From NCBI RefSeq assembly GCF_028335745.1, contig NZ_CP116477.1, forward strand, positions 62,001 through 126,000: 64,000 bases of DNA, given 5' to 3'. Shown piece by piece: positions 45,771 to 56,329 of the stretch. Both the position numbers and the translations under genes were made by a program. The stretch comes from Pectobacterium sp. A5351. Its GTDB lineage: Bacteria > Pseudomonadota > Gammaproteobacteria > Enterobacterales > Enterobacteriaceae. The notes beneath the pieces are model-generated. The model was not told the origin of the DNA. It searched no databases and worked only from the letters and a program-made list of their open reading frames with translations. Every line of letters starts with the position of its first letter. The stretch's first letter is position 1.

Positions 45771-45798
45771 GGAACTTGCGAGCGAAATCACAGTCTGA
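45771..45798 (+). promoter_or_regulatory. Sigma-E-type promoter of rpoH
   Basis: GGAACTT at 45771-45777 and TCTGA at 45794-45798, separated by 16 bases, match the RpoE consensus GGAACTT-N15/16-TCTRA. The start of transcription would be about 155 bp before the rpoH ATG. It corresponds to the sigma-E promoter known for E. coli rpoH and links envelope stress to the heat-shock response. A TATAAT at 45613 may be part of another upstream promoter. Confidence 0.75.
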
Positions 45799-45957
45799 AT
45801 AGACAGCGTTTAGGATTTGAGTAACCCGTTTTTAGGGTTTTTAATAAAAGTCATCTTTAAGGTGCCGTGTTTTGCCATTTTCGCGCAAAACGATACGGCG
45901 AAGCAGTGCTAAGATAGTCGACTGCAATATGACGAGTAGAGCAACTGAGAGGGTTGA

Positions 45958-46815
45958 ATGACCAAAGATATGCAAACTTTCACCTTAGTTCCCCAGGGCA
46001 GTCTGGAAGGGTATATTCGTGCCGCCAATGCCTATCCGATGCTGACGGCGGAGGAAGAGCGGGCGCTGGCTGAACGACTGCATTATCAGGGCGATCTGGA
46101 TGCGGCTAAGCACCTGATTCTGTCACACCTGCGTTTTGTTATTCACGTTGCCCGTAACTATTCCGGCTACGGCCTGCCGCAGGCGGACCTGATTCAGGAA
46201 GGGAACATCGGCCTGATGAAGGCGGTACGTCGCTTTAACCCTGAAGTGGGTGTGCGTCTGGTTTCTTTCGCCGTGCACTGGATCAAAGCAGAAATTCACG
46301 AATACGTGCTGCGTAACTGGCGTATCGTGAAAGTCGCGACCACCAAAGCACAGCGTAAGCTGTTCTTTAACCTGCGTAAGACGAAAACGCGTCTCGGCTG
46401 GTTTAATCAGGATGAAGTCGAGCTGGTGGCACGTGAACTTGGCGTGACCAGCAAAGACGTGCGCGAGATGGAATCCCGTATGGCGGCGCAGGATATGACG
46501 TTTGATCCCACGCCGGAAGAAGATTCGCACGACGGCAAGGCGATGTCGCCGATGCTTTACCTACAGGATAAATCGTCTGATTTTGCCGATGGCATTGAAG
46601 AAGATAACTGGGAAACGCATGCGGCGGATAAGCTTACCTACGCGCTGGAAGGGCTGGATGAGCGTAGCCAGCATATTATCCGCGCCCGCTGGTTGGATGA
46701 TGACAACAAATCCACTTTGCAGGACCTGGCCGATCAATACGGCGTTTCCGCAGAGCGCGTGCGTCAGTTAGAAAAGAATGCGATGAAGAAACTGCGAGCG
46801 GCGATAGAAGCCTAA
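45958..46815 (+). CDS. rpoH: RNA polymerase heat-shock sigma factor RpoH
   Basis: Sigma-32 of 285 residues. Region 2 ([46 protein letters not shown] sequence, with [13 protein letters not shown] as core), the RpoH box [10 protein letters not shown], and region 4 ([28 protein letters not shown]) are intact. The first codons (ATGACCAAAGATATGCAAAC) resemble the E. coli 'downstream box', where mRNA folding acts as a thermosensor; I did not fold it. Followed by a strong terminator. Confidence 0.97.
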   Translation: MTKDMQTFTLVPQGSLEGYIRAANAYPMLTAEEERALAERLHYQGDLDAAKHLILSHLRFVIHVARNYSGYGLPQADLIQEGNIGLMKAVRRFNPEVGVRLVSFAVHWIKAEIHEYVLRNWRIVKVATTKAQRKLFFNLRKTKTRLGWFNQDEVELVARELGVTSKDVREMESRMAAQDMTFDPTPEEDSHDGKAMSPMLYLQDKSSDFADGIEEDNWETHAADKLTYALEGLDERSQHIIRARWLDDDNKSTLQDLADQYGVSAERVRQLEKNAMKKLRAAIEA

Positions 46816-46840
46816 TTGCTCTCATCGTTTCTTTCTGTAG

Positions 46841-46871
46841 CGACCGGGTAATGCCCGGTCGTTTTGTTTTT
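46841..46871 (+). terminator. Rho-independent terminator after rpoH
   Basis: CGACCGGG and CCCGGTCG form an 8-bp stem around TAATG, followed by TTTTGTTTTT. It starts 26 bp beyond the rpoH stop. Confidence 0.85.
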
Positions 46872-46898
46872 GTCTGATGTCAGACTGTCGCGTTTGGG

Positions 46899-47345
46899 TT
46901 ATGGCTTCTCTGAGTTGATTTCATCAAGAATCAGCGGCGTTTCTTTTCGGCGAATATAGCGCCAGCCGCCGGATACCGGTGAGAAGCCGCAGGACACCAT
47001 AAACCGCGCCAGCACTTCCTCTTTGATCGCGGCATGATTCGCCGTGGCCAGCCACCATTCGTTCACTTCAGGCAGTTGACGACGTGCTTCATCAATCAGA
47101 AGTTGTCCTACTCCCCGCCGCCTTGTGACTTCACGCACCATCAGATCGCTCAGTTCCGCGTAGTCCCCTGCAATTTCGACCAACATACCGCCGAGTAACC
47201 GATCGTTAAAACGGGCGGCAAAGAGTCGTCGAGTCGGTTTTAATCCTGCTTCTAATAAACCAATGTTTTGATGCGGCCAGATTTTTTCCAGATCAATTTT
47301 GTCCTGGGGGCTGAATTGGGTGAGGCATTCAACGGCTAGTTTCAT
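46899..47345 (-). CDS. panM: Aspartate 1-decarboxylase maturation factor PanM (PanZ)
   Basis: GNAT-fold protein of 148 residues that triggers self-cleavage of pro-PanD and so controls pantothenate synthesis. DLEKIWPHQNIGLLE near the N-terminus and VREVTRRRGVGQLLIDEA, the acetyl-CoA-binding R/QxxGxG/A turn (RRRGVG), are visible. I start at ATG complementary to 47343-47345 (MKLAVECL), which aligns with E. coli PanZ; a GTG four codons earlier has its ribosome site too close. Confidence 0.9.
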   Translation of the reverse strand: MKLAVECLTQFSPQDKIDLEKIWPHQNIGLLEAGLKPTRRLFAARFNDRLLGGMLVEIAGDYAELSDLMVREVTRRRGVGQLLIDEARRQLPEVNEWWLATANHAAIKEEVLARFMVSCGFSPVSGGWRYIRRKETPLILDEINSEKP

Positions 47346-47568
47346 TTTTATCGGCACTCCATCATATGAGTGAAGAATAATGTAGTTGTTTTGTAGTAGA
47401 TCAGTTGTGTAATTTGATCGTTATGGTTAATAGGGCAAATGTTTTTCTTGTTCTTTGTTTTTCGAGTAATCCATCAACAATTAATGCATAAAGTAGAATA
47501 TCTGACTATATATAAATTAAATGCTGGGTTTTGCATCTGGTGTTTTGTGCTGTTTGCTCCGCTTGTTT

Positions 47569-47598
47569 CTGACAATGTGAGTTGATTTGCAGCATAAT
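47569..47598 (+). promoter_or_regulatory. Candidate livJ promoter
   Basis: CTGACA (47569-47574) and CATAAT (47593-47598) with an 18-base spacer form the best sigma-70 pair in the 404-bp gap upstream of livJ. The region from about 47600 to 47680 is very A+T-rich, as expected for Lrp-type control of liv genes, but no specific Lrp site can be defined by eye. Confidence 0.4.
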
Positions 47599-47749
47599 AT
47601 TCCTGTTTAATAATATGAAAAATAAAGCCTTATTAGAAATCATTACTAATAATAACCTAAGCCTTTCTTACTTATAAGAAAATAGCAGGTTATGGCAGAA
47701 GGCGGTCAGGTTTTCGGCAATATCCATAATGACAGATGGGGTAAAAAGA

Positions 47750-48862
47750 ATGAAATTCAGTAAAGGTAAAGTATTGCTGATGGGTTGTATGGCGGCGGCG
47801 TTTAGCCATGCGGTCAATGCTGCCGATATTAAGGTTGCGGTTGTTGGCGCGATGTCTGGCCCGGTTGCCCAGTATGGCGACATGGAGTTTATTGGCGCAC
47901 GTCAGGCTATTGCAGATATCAACGCAAAAGGCGGCATCAACGGTAACAAACTGGTTGGCGTTGAATATGATGACGCGTGCGACCCCAAGCAGGCGGTTGC
48001 CGTAGCGAACAAGGTCATCAATGACGGTATCCGTTATGTGATTGGCCATCTGTGTTCCTCCTCTACGCAGCCTGCGTCTGATATTTATGAAGAAGAAGGC
48101 GTGATCATGATTACGCCTGCGGCAACCAACGCCGACCTCACCACGCGTGGCTACAAAATGGTGCTGCGTACGACGGGGCTGGATTCCGATCAGGGACCCA
48201 CCGCGGCCAAGTACATCGTTGAAACCATCAAACCGCAGCGTATCGCCGTGGTGCATGACAAACAGCAATATGGTGAAGGCCTGGCCCGCTCTGTTCAGGA
48301 TAGCCTGAAAAAAGCCGGTGCGAATGTCGTGCTGTTTGAAGGTGTGACGGCGGGTGACAAAGATTTCTCTACGCTGGTTGCGCGTCTGAAGAAAGAGAAC
48401 GTCGATTTCGTGTATTTCGGCGGCTACTACCCGGAAATGGGGCAGATTCTGCGCCAATCGCGTCAGGCTGGCATGACGACCAAGTTCATGGGACCGGAAG
48501 GCGTGGGTAACTCCTCGCTGTCCAACATCGCGGGCGATGCGTCTGAAGGGATGCTGGTCACGCTGCCGAAGCGCTACGATCAGGTTCCTGCTAACCAACC
48601 GATTGTGGATGCGCTGAAAGGCAAGAAACTGGACCCGACTGGCCCGTTCGTCTGGACGACCTATGCTGCGCTGCAATCGCTGACCACCGCGATGACGCGT
48701 ACGGGTAGCGATGAGCCAGAAAAATTGGTTGCGGATCTGAAAGCGAAATCCGTGGATACCGTAATGGGACCATTAAGCTGGGATGCAAAAGGCGACCTGA
48801 AAGGGTTTGAATTTGGCGTATTTGAGTGGCACAAAGACGGTACGTCCAGCGCAGTGAAATAA
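47750..48862 (+). CDS. livJ: Branched-chain amino acid ABC transporter binding protein LivJ
   Basis: Periplasmic binding protein of 370 residues, type I fold. The signal peptide ends HAVNA (about residue 24); the mature protein begins [20 protein letters not shown]. Cys pair in YDDACDPKQ and GHLCSSSTQ (disulfide in E. coli LivJ) and [11 protein letters not shown], the ligand-contact loop, are present. The ATG at 47750 follows GGGG. It is the only binding-protein gene here, followed by livHMGF, so it may serve both the LIV and Leu roles. LivJ and LivK cannot be separated with certainty. Confidence 0.92.
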   Translation: MKFSKGKVLLMGCMAAAFSHAVNAADIKVAVVGAMSGPVAQYGDMEFIGARQAIADINAKGGINGNKLVGVEYDDACDPKQAVAVANKVINDGIRYVIGHLCSSSTQPASDIYEEEGVIMITPAATNADLTTRGYKMVLRTTGLDSDQGPTAAKYIVETIKPQRIAVVHDKQQYGEGLARSVQDSLKKAGANVVLFEGVTAGDKDFSTLVARLKKENVDFVYFGGYYPEMGQILRQSRQAGMTTKFMGPEGVGNSSLSNIAGDASEGMLVTLPKRYDQVPANQPIVDALKGKKLDPTGPFVWTTYAALQSLTTAMTRTGSDEPEKLVADLKAKSVDTVMGPLSWDAKGDLKGFEFGVFEWHKDGTSSAVK

Positions 48863-48972
48863 TCACTATGCCGTAGGCGGGTAGCGGATAAATTTGCCGT
48901 TGTCTGCCTCTGCGGTGTGAGGAGCATTCTCCGCCCTCTGCGTGTGTACCAATAATAATCCCTCAATACCGA

Positions 48973-48999
48973 GCCCCCGTTGCCGCAAGGCGCGGGGGC
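48973..48999 (+). terminator. G+C-rich hairpin with GCAA tetraloop between livJ and livH
   Basis: GCCCCCG-T-TGCC pairs with GGCG-CGGGGGC around a GCAA loop, with one bulged base. It is followed by AGCATTTAAGG, not a T run. It sits 19 bp before livH. It may reduce read-through or protect the 3' end of abundant livJ mRNA. Confidence 0.6.
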
Positions 49000-49017
49000 A
49001 GCATTTAAGGTTAAGGT

Positions 49018-49944
49018 ATGTCCGAGCAGTTCCTTTACTTTTTTCAGCAGATGTTCAACGGTCTGACGTTGGGCAGCACCTATGCGCTGATCGCCATTGG
49101 CTACACCATGGTTTACGGCATTATCGGCATGATTAACTTCGCGCACGGCGAAGTGTATATGATCGGTAGCTATGTCTCCTTTATTGTGATTGCGGCCCTG
49201 ATGATGATGGGCATTGATGCTGGCTGGCTGCTGATTGGCACCGCTTTCATTGCCGCCGTGGTCATTTCCAGTGCTTATGGCTGGAGTATCGAACGGGTGG
49301 CCTACCGGCCGGTTCGAACGTCAAAACGCCTGATCGCGCTGATTTCCGCCATCGGGATGTCAATCTTCCTGCAAAACTACGTCAGCCTGAATCAGGGCTC
49401 ACGTGATGTGGCGCTGCCGAGTCTGGTGACCGGTCAGTGGGTGCTGGGCGAAAGCAATGGCTTTGCCGCAACCATTAGCTCCATGCAGCTGATCATTTGG
49501 ATTGTTACGTTCCTCGCCATGCTGGCGCTGACGTTGTTCATTCGCTATTCCCGTATGGGACGCGCCTGCCGCGCCTGCGCGGAAGACCTGAAAATGGCGA
49601 GCCTGCTGGGTATCAGCACCGATCGCGTCATTTCCCTGACCTTCGTTATCGGTGCGCTCATGGCCGCTGTTGCTGGCGTGCTGCTGGGGCAGTTTTATGG
49701 CGTCATCAACCCCTATATTGGCTTTATGGCTGGGATGAAAGCCTTTACCGCGGCGGTATTGGGCGGCATCGGCAGTATCCCTGGTGCGATGATCGGTGGG
49801 CTGATTCTGGGCGTAGCCGAAGCGTTGACGTCCGCGTACCTGAGCACGGAATACAAAGATGCGGTGTCGTTTGCCCTGTTGATTGTGGTGCTGCTGGTGA
49901 TGCCTACCGGCATTCTGGGTCGTCCGGAGGTTGAGAAAGTATGA
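49018..49944 (+). CDS. livH: Branched-chain amino acid ABC permease LivH
   Basis: Inner-membrane permease of 308 residues with about eight helices; [30 protein letters not shown] at the N-terminus is the LivH signature. The EAA-like loop [19 protein letters not shown] contacts the ATPase. Its TGA overlaps the livM ATG. Confidence 0.96.
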   Translation: MSEQFLYFFQQMFNGLTLGSTYALIAIGYTMVYGIIGMINFAHGEVYMIGSYVSFIVIAALMMMGIDAGWLLIGTAFIAAVVISSAYGWSIERVAYRPVRTSKRLIALISAIGMSIFLQNYVSLNQGSRDVALPSLVTGQWVLGESNGFAATISSMQLIIWIVTFLAMLALTLFIRYSRMGRACRACAEDLKMASLLGISTDRVISLTFVIGALMAAVAGVLLGQFYGVINPYIGFMAGMKAFTAAVLGGIGSIPGAMIGGLILGVAEALTSAYLSTEYKDAVSFALLIVVLLVMPTGILGRPEVEKV

Positions 49945-51215
49945 AACAGCTCAACCTATTTAACGCGCTGGTTTCCGCGTTCATGTTGCTGGTGCTTGCC
50001 TCGTTCTTAATGGGCATGCAGCTGGCGTTGGATGGCACCAAACTGGTGGTGCGCGGTGCCGATGAAGTGCGCTGGTACTGGATTGGCGCAGGCTGCATCG
50101 TGGTGTTCTTCTTCCAGCTGATCCGCCCGTTCTTCCAGCAAAGCATCAAGAAATTTTCCGCGCCGTCGCTGGTGCTGCCGAGCTTTGATGGCAGTACGCC
50201 GCGGCAGAAGGTATTGGCTGCGGCATTGATTATCGCGGCCATCGCCTGGCCGTTTCTGGTGTCGCGCGGTACGGTGGATATCGCCACCCTCACGCTGATT
50301 TACGTGATGCTGGGTCTGGGTTTGAACGTGGTGGTTGGCCTGTCTGGCCTGCTGGTATTGGGCTACGGCGGGTTTTACGCCATCGGCGCGTATACCTATG
50401 CGCTGCTGAACCACTATTACGGATTGGGCTTCTGGGAAAGTCTGCCGCTGGCGGGCATGACGGCGGCGCTGTCCGGTTTCCTGCTCGGTTTCCCGGTGCT
50501 GCGTTTGCGCGGCGACTATCTGGCGATTGTGACGCTCGGGTTTGGTGAGATTGTCCGTATCCTGTTGCTGAATAACACCGAAATTACCGGTGGCCCGAAC
50601 GGCATCAGCCAGATCCCTAAACCGACTTTCTTTGGTCTGGAATTCAGCCGCAGCGCGCGCGATGGCGGCTGGGATACGTTCCACAATTTCTTCGGTCTGC
50701 AATACGACCCCAGCGACCGTATTATCTTCCTGTATCTGGTTGCGCTGCTGCTGGTCGTACTGACCCTATTTGTGATTAACCGCCTGCTGCGGATGCCGCT
50801 GGGACGTGCGTGGGAAGCGCTGCGCGACGATGAAATCGCCTGTCGTTCTCTGGGCCTGAGCCCAACGCGCATCAAGCTGACGGCCTTTACTATCAGCGCC
50901 GCGTTTGCAGGTTTTGCCGGTACGCTGTTTGCCGCGCGTCAGGGCTTCGTCAGCCCGGAATCGTTCACGTTTGCCGAGTCTGCCTTTGTGCTGGCCATCG
51001 TCGTGCTGGGCGGAATGGGGTCGCAGTTTGCGGTCATTCTCGCGGCAATCCTGCTGGTGGTGTCTCGTGAGCTGATGCGCGATCTGAATGAATACAGCAT
51101 GCTGTTGCTGGGTGCATTGATGGTTCTGATGATGATTTGGCGTCCGCAAGGTCTGCTGCCGATGAAGCGTCCTGAGATGAAGTTGAAAGTCGCGAAGAAG
51201 GAAGAGCAAGCATGA
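49941..51215 (+). CDS. livM: Branched-chain amino acid ABC permease LivM
   Basis: Second permease subunit, 424 residues, with an N-terminal DUF3382 region (about 1-100, two helices) typical of enterobacterial LivM, then about eight helices including [24 protein letters not shown]. The loop [19 protein letters not shown] is the ATPase-coupling motif. Overlaps livH and livG by 4 bp each. Confidence 0.96.
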   Translation: MKQLNLFNALVSAFMLLVLASFLMGMQLALDGTKLVVRGADEVRWYWIGAGCIVVFFFQLIRPFFQQSIKKFSAPSLVLPSFDGSTPRQKVLAAALIIAAIAWPFLVSRGTVDIATLTLIYVMLGLGLNVVVGLSGLLVLGYGGFYAIGAYTYALLNHYYGLGFWESLPLAGMTAALSGFLLGFPVLRLRGDYLAIVTLGFGEIVRILLLNNTEITGGPNGISQIPKPTFFGLEFSRSARDGGWDTFHNFFGLQYDPSDRIIFLYLVALLLVVLTLFVINRLLRMPLGRAWEALRDDEIACRSLGLSPTRIKLTAFTISAAFAGFAGTLFAARQGFVSPESFTFAESAFVLAIVVLGGMGSQFAVILAAILLVVSRELMRDLNEYSMLLLGALMVLMMIWRPQGLLPMKRPEMKLKVAKKEEQA

Positions 51216-51982
51216 GCACGCAGCCACTATTATCAGTCAGAGGTCTGATGATGCGTTTTGGCGGCCTGCTGGCGGTCAACAACGTTGAAATGGATATTCA
51301 TGCTGGCGAAATCGTCTCGCTGATCGGCCCGAACGGGGCAGGGAAAACCACGGTCTTCAACTGCCTGACCGGTTTTTATCGCCCGAGCGGCGGCACCATC
51401 ATGCTGCGCGAACGTCATCTGGAAGGGTTACCGGGACAGGCCATTGCCCGTATGGGCGTGGTGCGTACGTTCCAGCACGTTCGCCTGTTCCGTGAAATGA
51501 CGGTGGTGGAAAACCTGCTGGTGGCGCAGCATCAACATCTGAAAAGCGGCGTGTTTGCCGGGCTGTTGAAAACGCCGGGCTTTCGTCGTGCGGAAGCCGA
51601 TGCGCAGGAGCGCGCTGCGGTGTGGCTGGAGCGCATCGGTCTGCTGGATTTAGCGAACCGTCAGGCGGGAAATCTGGCTTATGGCCAGCAGCGCCGTCTG
51701 GAAATTGCCCGCTGTATGGTGACGCGGCCTGAACTGCTGATGCTGGACGAGCCTGCGGCCGGCCTGAACCCGAAAGAAACTGACGAGTTAAATCAGCTGA
51801 TTGTGGAACTGCGCGATAGCCATCAGGTATCGGTGCTGTTGATTGAACACGATATGAAGCTGGTCATGGGAATTTCCGACCGGATTTATGTTGTCAATCA
51901 GGGCACGCCGCTGGCACAGGGTACTCCAGCGGAAATTCGTAACAACCCGGATGTCATTCGTGCCTATCTGGGTGAAGGATAA
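51212..51982 (+). CDS. livG: Branched-chain amino acid ABC ATPase LivG
   Basis: ABC ATPase of 256 residues. Walker [13 protein letters not shown], signature [13 protein letters not shown] (the LivG-type variant of LSGGQ), Walker [13 protein letters not shown], and switch His in IEHDMKLV. Located between livM and livF; pairs with LivF. Confidence 0.96.
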   Translation: MSTQPLLSVRGLMMRFGGLLAVNNVEMDIHAGEIVSLIGPNGAGKTTVFNCLTGFYRPSGGTIMLRERHLEGLPGQAIARMGVVRTFQHVRLFREMTVVENLLVAQHQHLKSGVFAGLLKTPGFRRAEADAQERAAVWLERIGLLDLANRQAGNLAYGQQRRLEIARCMVTRPELLMLDEPAAGLNPKETDELNQLIVELRDSHQVSVLLIEHDMKLVMGISDRIYVVNQGTPLAQGTPAEIRNNPDVIRAYLGEG

Positions 51983-51987
51983 CGTTT

Positions 51988-52689
51988 ATGCTGTCATTAC
52001 ATCAGGTTTCCGCCCACTACGGAAAAATTCAGGCGCTGCATCAGGTCAGCCTGCATATTAATCAGGGCGAGATTGTTACGCTTATCGGTGCGAACGGCGC
52101 GGGTAAAACCACGCTGCTGGGCACGCTGTGCGGGGATCCGCGCGCAACGGAAGGCACCATCACGTTTGACGGTAAGGACATTACGAACTGGCAGACTGCG
52201 CAGATTATGCGTGAAGCGATCGCGATTGTGCCGGAAGGCCGTCGCGTCTTTTCCCGCATGACGGTAGAAGAAAATCTGGCGATGGGTGGGTTCTTTGCCG
52301 ATCGCGAGCAGTATCAGGAACGTATTGCGCGTGTCTACGATCTGTTCCCGCGCCTGTATGAGCGCCGCGCCCAGCGTTCCGGCACCATGTCTGGCGGTGA
52401 GCAGCAGATGCTGGCGATTGGCCGTGCGCTGATGAGCCAGCCGCGTTTACTGCTGCTGGACGAGCCGTCGCTGGGGCTGGCGCCGATTATCATCCTGCAA
52501 ATTTTCGATACCATCCAGCAACTGCGTGAAGAGGGCATGACCATCTTCCTGGTGGAGCAGAATGCCAATCAGGCGCTGAAACTGGCCGACCGGGGCTATG
52601 TACTTGAAAACGGCCATGTCGTGTTGGAAGATACCGGTGCGGCATTGTTAGCTAATGAAGCGGTACGTTCGGCCTATCTGGGCGGATAA
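51988..52689 (+). CDS. livF: Branched-chain amino acid ABC ATPase LivF
   Basis: Second ABC ATPase, 233 residues. Walker A GANGAGKTTLLG, signature MSGGEQQMLAIGR, Walker B LLLLDEPSLGLAP, and VEQNANQALKLADRGYVLENG at the C-terminus, a LivF hallmark. It starts 5 bp after livG and closes the operon. Confidence 0.96.
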   Translation: MLSLHQVSAHYGKIQALHQVSLHINQGEIVTLIGANGAGKTTLLGTLCGDPRATEGTITFDGKDITNWQTAQIMREAIAIVPEGRRVFSRMTVEENLAMGGFFADREQYQERIARVYDLFPRLYERRAQRSGTMSGGEQQMLAIGRALMSQPRLLLLDEPSLGLAPIIILQIFDTIQQLREEGMTIFLVEQNANQALKLADRGYVLENGHVVLEDTGAALLANEAVRSAYLGG

Positions 52690-52703
52690 TTTTTAGAGCA
52701 GAT

Positions 52704-52765
52704 CTACCCTAAATCACTCGAGTGGCGGAAAGCCAACTCATATGCAGCTTGAGGGATGACAGGGG
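52704..52765. repeat. Dispersed palindromic intergenic repeat, short copy
   Basis: Left arm CTACCCTAAATCACTCGAGT and right arm CAGCTTGAGGGATGACAGGG are imperfect inverted repeats around about 20 bases. They match the ends of the long element at 34405-34608 (TAAATAATTCGAGT and CAACTTGAAGGATGACGAG, read in the other orientation), so this is an internally deleted relative. It lies between livF and the aminotransferase gene. Confidence 0.6.
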
Positions 52766-52817
52766 AATCGCTACCGGGCCGGTTTACCGGCCTGTTTCGT
52801 AGAAGGGTTAAGAAGAG

Positions 52818-54008
52818 ATGGCCATTGAAGGGTTGTTAGCGCACCGCATCGCTCAGTTAAAAAGTTCCGCCATCCGTGAACTGCTGAAACACAGCAAGAT
52901 GGAAAATATTATCTCGCTGGCTGGCGGAATTCCGTCAGATGCTTTGTTTGATTTTGAAGGGCTAAACCAGGCTACGCAGTTAGCGATTACCGAACAGCCG
53001 AAAACGGCATTCCAGTATGGCTTAACCGAAGGCAGCGGCGTGCTGCGTGAACGTATTGCCGATCTGTGCGCCGTGCGCGGCGTAAAAACGCGCGGCGACG
53101 ATATTGTGGTGACGGCAGGTTCGCAGCAGGCGCTGGACCTGATTATGCGCGCGATGGTCGATCCGGGCGACGTGTTCGTCGTTGAGCGCCCGACTTATCT
53201 GGCGGCGCTGCAAACGCTGGAATTGGCGCAGGCGCAGGTGATGTCGGTGTCATCTGATGCCAACGGTATGGTCGTCGACGAGCTGGAAGCGCTGCTGAAG
53301 AAACAGCGCATTAAGGGCGTTTATATCGTCCCGAACTTCGGTAACCCAAGCGGTGTTACGCTAAGCGATGAACGCCGCCAGCAACTGATTCAGTTAGCGG
53401 AACGCTACGGTTTTGTCATTATCGAAGACGATCCCTATGGCGAGCTGCGATTCACCGAAGAGCGTAACGCAACGCTGTTCCAACTGGCGCAGGAGAAGCT
53501 GGGTAGCACGGAATACGTGTTGTATACCTCCACGTTCTCGAAGGTGCTGGCACCGGGGCTGCGTCTCGGCTGGGCGATTCTGCCGGATTGGCTGCTGCAC
53601 AAAGTGGCGATTATCAAACAGGCCGCCGACCTGCACGCCAGCGCGCTGTCGCAGACCGTCGCGGAATGCTATCTGGGGCTGGGTCGTCTGGATTCACAGA
53701 TTGAAAAAATTCGCCACGCCTATAAGCACAAAGGCGAACTGTTGGCGCAATTAGTCGAGAAGGAACTGGGTGATGTGATCACCTTCAACCAGCCGAAAGG
53801 CGGGATGTTCTTGTGGGCGAAGTTCCGTCAGGACGATTTCAACACGACGGAATGGCTGAAGAAAACGCTGGAACAGGGCGTTGTCTTCGTGCCAGGCGAG
53901 TTCTTTTTCCCAGACAATATCGATCACTCAACGCTGCGTCTGTCCTTTGCGACGGCAACGGATGAGCAAATGCATGAAGCGGTGGCGCGACTGCGTCGCG
54001 CGCTGTAA
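52818..54008 (+). CDS. PLP-dependent aminotransferase (2-aminoadipate/KAT-like, fold type I)
   Basis: Cytoplasmic aminotransferase of 396 residues. ISLAGGIPSDALFDFEGL at the N-terminus is typical of the AAT-I LysN/Aro8/MocR-catalytic subgroup. VTAGSQQALDLI binds PLP phosphate, VPNFGNPSGVTLS holds the Asn, IIEDDPYGELRF the Asp pair region, and YTSTFSKVLAPGLRLGW the Schiff-base Lys. No HTH domain is present, so it is not a MocR regulator. The substrate cannot be read from sequence; the liv genes next door suggest branched-chain or broad amino acid use. A separate transcription unit is likely because a repeat lies between. Confidence 0.85.
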   Translation: MAIEGLLAHRIAQLKSSAIRELLKHSKMENIISLAGGIPSDALFDFEGLNQATQLAITEQPKTAFQYGLTEGSGVLRERIADLCAVRGVKTRGDDIVVTAGSQQALDLIMRAMVDPGDVFVVERPTYLAALQTLELAQAQVMSVSSDANGMVVDELEALLKKQRIKGVYIVPNFGNPSGVTLSDERRQQLIQLAERYGFVIIEDDPYGELRFTEERNATLFQLAQEKLGSTEYVLYTSTFSKVLAPGLRLGWAILPDWLLHKVAIIKQAADLHASALSQTVAECYLGLGRLDSQIEKIRHAYKHKGELLAQLVEKELGDVITFNQPKGGMFLWAKFRQDDFNTTEWLKKTLEQGVVFVPGEFFFPDNIDHSTLRLSFATATDEQMHEAVARLRRAL

Positions 54009-54038
54009 GCGCCAATAATGGGTTGTCCGTTAATGTGA

Positions 54039-54066
54039 AAAAACCGCTGATATTTCAGCGGTTTTT
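54039..54066. terminator. Bidirectional terminator
   Basis: AAAAACCGCTGA-TATT-TCAGCGGTTTTT is a perfect inverted repeat with A and T runs, between the convergent aminotransferase and first chemoreceptor gene. Confidence 0.88.
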
Positions 54067-54098
54067 CTTTATAAGCGTAGCATTACCAGGCTGAGTGT

Positions 54099-55745
54099 TT
54101 AAAAGGTTTCCCAGTTCTGGTTACCTGAATTACCCGCAAACGCCAGTTTTGGCCTTTGCAGTGTAGCTATTGGTGGTACGACACGCTGTGGCTGGATACC
54201 GTCGATCTTGAAAACGCTCATCAATTCAACCAGATGTCTGGCCTGTTGGCTCAGGCTGTCTGCGGCTGAGGCTGATTCTTCAACCAGTGCGGCATTTTGC
54301 TGGGTGACCTGATCGAGCTGATTCACCGCATCATTCACCTGAGAAACGCCCTGTTCCTGCTCGTGGGTGGTCAGGCCGATCTCATTGATAAGGTTGGCGA
54401 CACGCTGCGACTGATCTACGACTTCCCCGATGGTTACGCCCGCTTCGTTGACGAGTAGCTCACCCGCTTCTACTTTTCTGACGCTGATGCTAATCAGATC
54501 CTTGATTTCACGTGCTGCGGAAGCGGAACGCTGAGCCAACGAGCGTACTTCTCCGGCAACTACCGCGAACCCACGCCCCTGTTCCCCTGCTCGTGCGGCT
54601 TCGACGGCGGCGTTGAGCGCCAGAATGTTGGTCTGGAAAGCAATACCGTCAATCACACCGATAATATCGCCGATTTTACGCGAACTGGTAGTGATCTCTT
54701 CCATAGTTCGTACGACATGGTTAACGACATCCCCCCCTTTGCGGGCGGCGGCGCTGGCTGTATTCGCGAGCTGTGCAGCGCTACGCACGGTATCGGCGTT
54801 CTGTTTAACTGTGGTGTTCATTTGTTCCATGGAAGCGGCAGTTTCCTGTAGGTTCGCGGCCTGTTCTTCCGTGCGTTGACTCAGGTCGGTATTGCCGATG
54901 GCAATCTGGCTGGCACCGGTGGCGATAGATTCGCTGCTTTGATGGACTTGCCCGACAATACTGCTCAGGCTTTGGCGCATTTCTTCCATCGCGGCCAGAA
55001 TGCTGGTGGTGTCTCCGGCACGCCGTTCAATGGCGATGGCAAGATTCCCCTGTGCGACCTGACGGGTAATCTCCAGCGTATAGGCCGGTTCGCCGCCCAA
55101 CTGACGTTTGATTTTCCGGGTGATCCACCAGGCAATAACGCCTCCCAGCAGGGAAGCACACAGTGTGAGAACCAGCATTAATGTGCCAGCATTTAACGCT
55201 TCCTGCTCGGACTGGTCGGCGATGTTGACCGTGAGGTGCTTCTGCATCTCAACCATCTTATCCAGAATATCTAATACGCTGGTTTGTGTGGCTCGCACTT
55301 CCGTCAGCAAGAAATTACGAAATGCATCGTGTTGGCTGGACATGGCCATCTCGATGCCTTTTTTCACGCTATTTGTATACGCAGGCCGTACCTGCTCCAG
55401 CGTGGTGATCAGCGTTTTCGCGTCGTTATCCACGGCATTTTTACGTATTTGCGCCAGTAAATCACTATTACGTGAGATGGATTTCTCGATGCGATCCTTC
55501 TCCACTTTCATTTGTTGTTGATCGGTGAGAAGCGCAATATTTCTGATGGCACGAGCGACGATGTTGACGTTATCTTTCACTTCCTGCATCAGCAGTAGAT
55601 TGGTAATGCGTACCTGTGACAAGGTCTGAATGTTGCCGCCGAGTTTTTCTAACTGGACGCGACCCAGTATGGCGACTAAAAACCCAATCACGATAATGAA
55701 CGTAAACCCCGTTCCTAACATTTTTCCCAAGCTTATATTCTTCAT
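54099..55745 (-). CDS. Methyl-accepting chemotaxis protein 1 (Tar-like, NWETF tail)
   Basis: Transmembrane chemoreceptor of 548 residues. Helix 1 (about 9-28), a periplasmic four-helix-bundle sensor (about 30-185), helix 2 (about 187-208, ending [15 protein letters not shown]), HAMP, and the cytoplasmic signalling domain follow in order. The hairpin tip [49 protein letters not shown] (core: [20 protein letters not shown]) is fully conserved. The last five residues NWETF are the CheR/CheB docking pentapeptide of high-abundance receptors. The ligand is unknown; the sensor lacks recognisable Asp/Ser-binding residues. AAGGA precedes the start. Confidence 0.93.
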   Translation of the reverse strand: MKNISLGKMLGTGFTFIIVIGFLVAILGRVQLEKLGGNIQTLSQVRITNLLLMQEVKDNVNIVARAIRNIALLTDQQQMKVEKDRIEKSISRNSDLLAQIRKNAVDNDAKTLITTLEQVRPAYTNSVKKGIEMAMSSQHDAFRNFLLTEVRATQTSVLDILDKMVEMQKHLTVNIADQSEQEALNAGTLMLVLTLCASLLGGVIAWWITRKIKRQLGGEPAYTLEITRQVAQGNLAIAIERRAGDTTSILAAMEEMRQSLSSIVGQVHQSSESIATGASQIAIGNTDLSQRTEEQAANLQETAASMEQMNTTVKQNADTVRSAAQLANTASAAARKGGDVVNHVVRTMEEITTSSRKIGDIIGVIDGIAFQTNILALNAAVEAARAGEQGRGFAVVAGEVRSLAQRSASAAREIKDLISISVRKVEAGELLVNEAGVTIGEVVDQSQRVANLINEIGLTTHEQEQGVSQVNDAVNQLDQVTQQNAALVEESASAADSLSQQARHLVELMSVFKIDGIQPQRVVPPIATLQRPKLAFAGNSGNQNWETF

Positions 55746-56255
55746 GATGGTCCTTTTTTATTTATTGAAATTTGACACGGCAGGTGTCGTTATTTTTTGT
55801 TAAAAGGTGATGGTACAGATGCGATTCACCTCGTGAACTCCATGAATTTCATCATTCCACTTATCCCCTGATGTCTTTCTGATACAAGAAGGTCGCCCCG
55901 CTCGCTGTATTGGCAAAGGAGTAGGGCGTCACTTTCATGCACATTATGGAATATCTGTTGGAAATAGTTACAGACCAAGGGAATGACGAATAAAGTATAG
56001 ACAATAACGCGGTAGTTTGATGGAAGAATAAACGTAACAAAAACCCCTGATTTATTAATTTCTCATAAATTAATATTATTTTCTTATCGCAATAAAAATA
56101 GATAAAAAATATTAATCAATGGCGGTCTGCCTAATAAGAGTCAGATCTTTTTCTTATCTTTTATTCTTTTGTAACTTTCCATTTTTAATTGTGATATTTA
56201 TTAATGAGTGAGGGTTTTTTTAACTTATTATTTATTCCTTTTGTCCTGATACAAT
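55746..56255. other. A+T-rich gap upstream of chemoreceptor 1
   Basis: About 510 bp with no credible gene on either strand. The stretch 55990-56250 is particularly A+T-rich. I looked for a FliA-type promoter (TAAA-N15-GCCGATAA) on the minus strand and found none that fits. Confidence 0.4.
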
Positions 56256-56280
56256 AAAAAGCCGCTGAAGGCTCAGCGGC
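56256..56280 (-). terminator. Terminator of chemoreceptor gene 2
   Basis: GCCGCTGA and TCAGCGGC form an 8-bp stem with a 4-base loop; on the minus strand five T follow. About 50 bp beyond the stop codon. Confidence 0.85.
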
Positions 56281-56329
56281 TGTATTCTGTTTGCTACAAG
56301 GCCGAAAGATCTACCGATCGGCGCGTTCG

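Noticed and set aside
52818..54008. MocR-type transcription regulator
   Set aside because: Only the aminotransferase domain is present; there is no N-terminal winged helix.
55746..56255. FliA (sigma-28) promoters for the chemoreceptor genes
   Set aside because: Expected for receptor genes, but I could not find TAAA and GCCGATAA with correct spacing on the minus strand upstream of any of the three.
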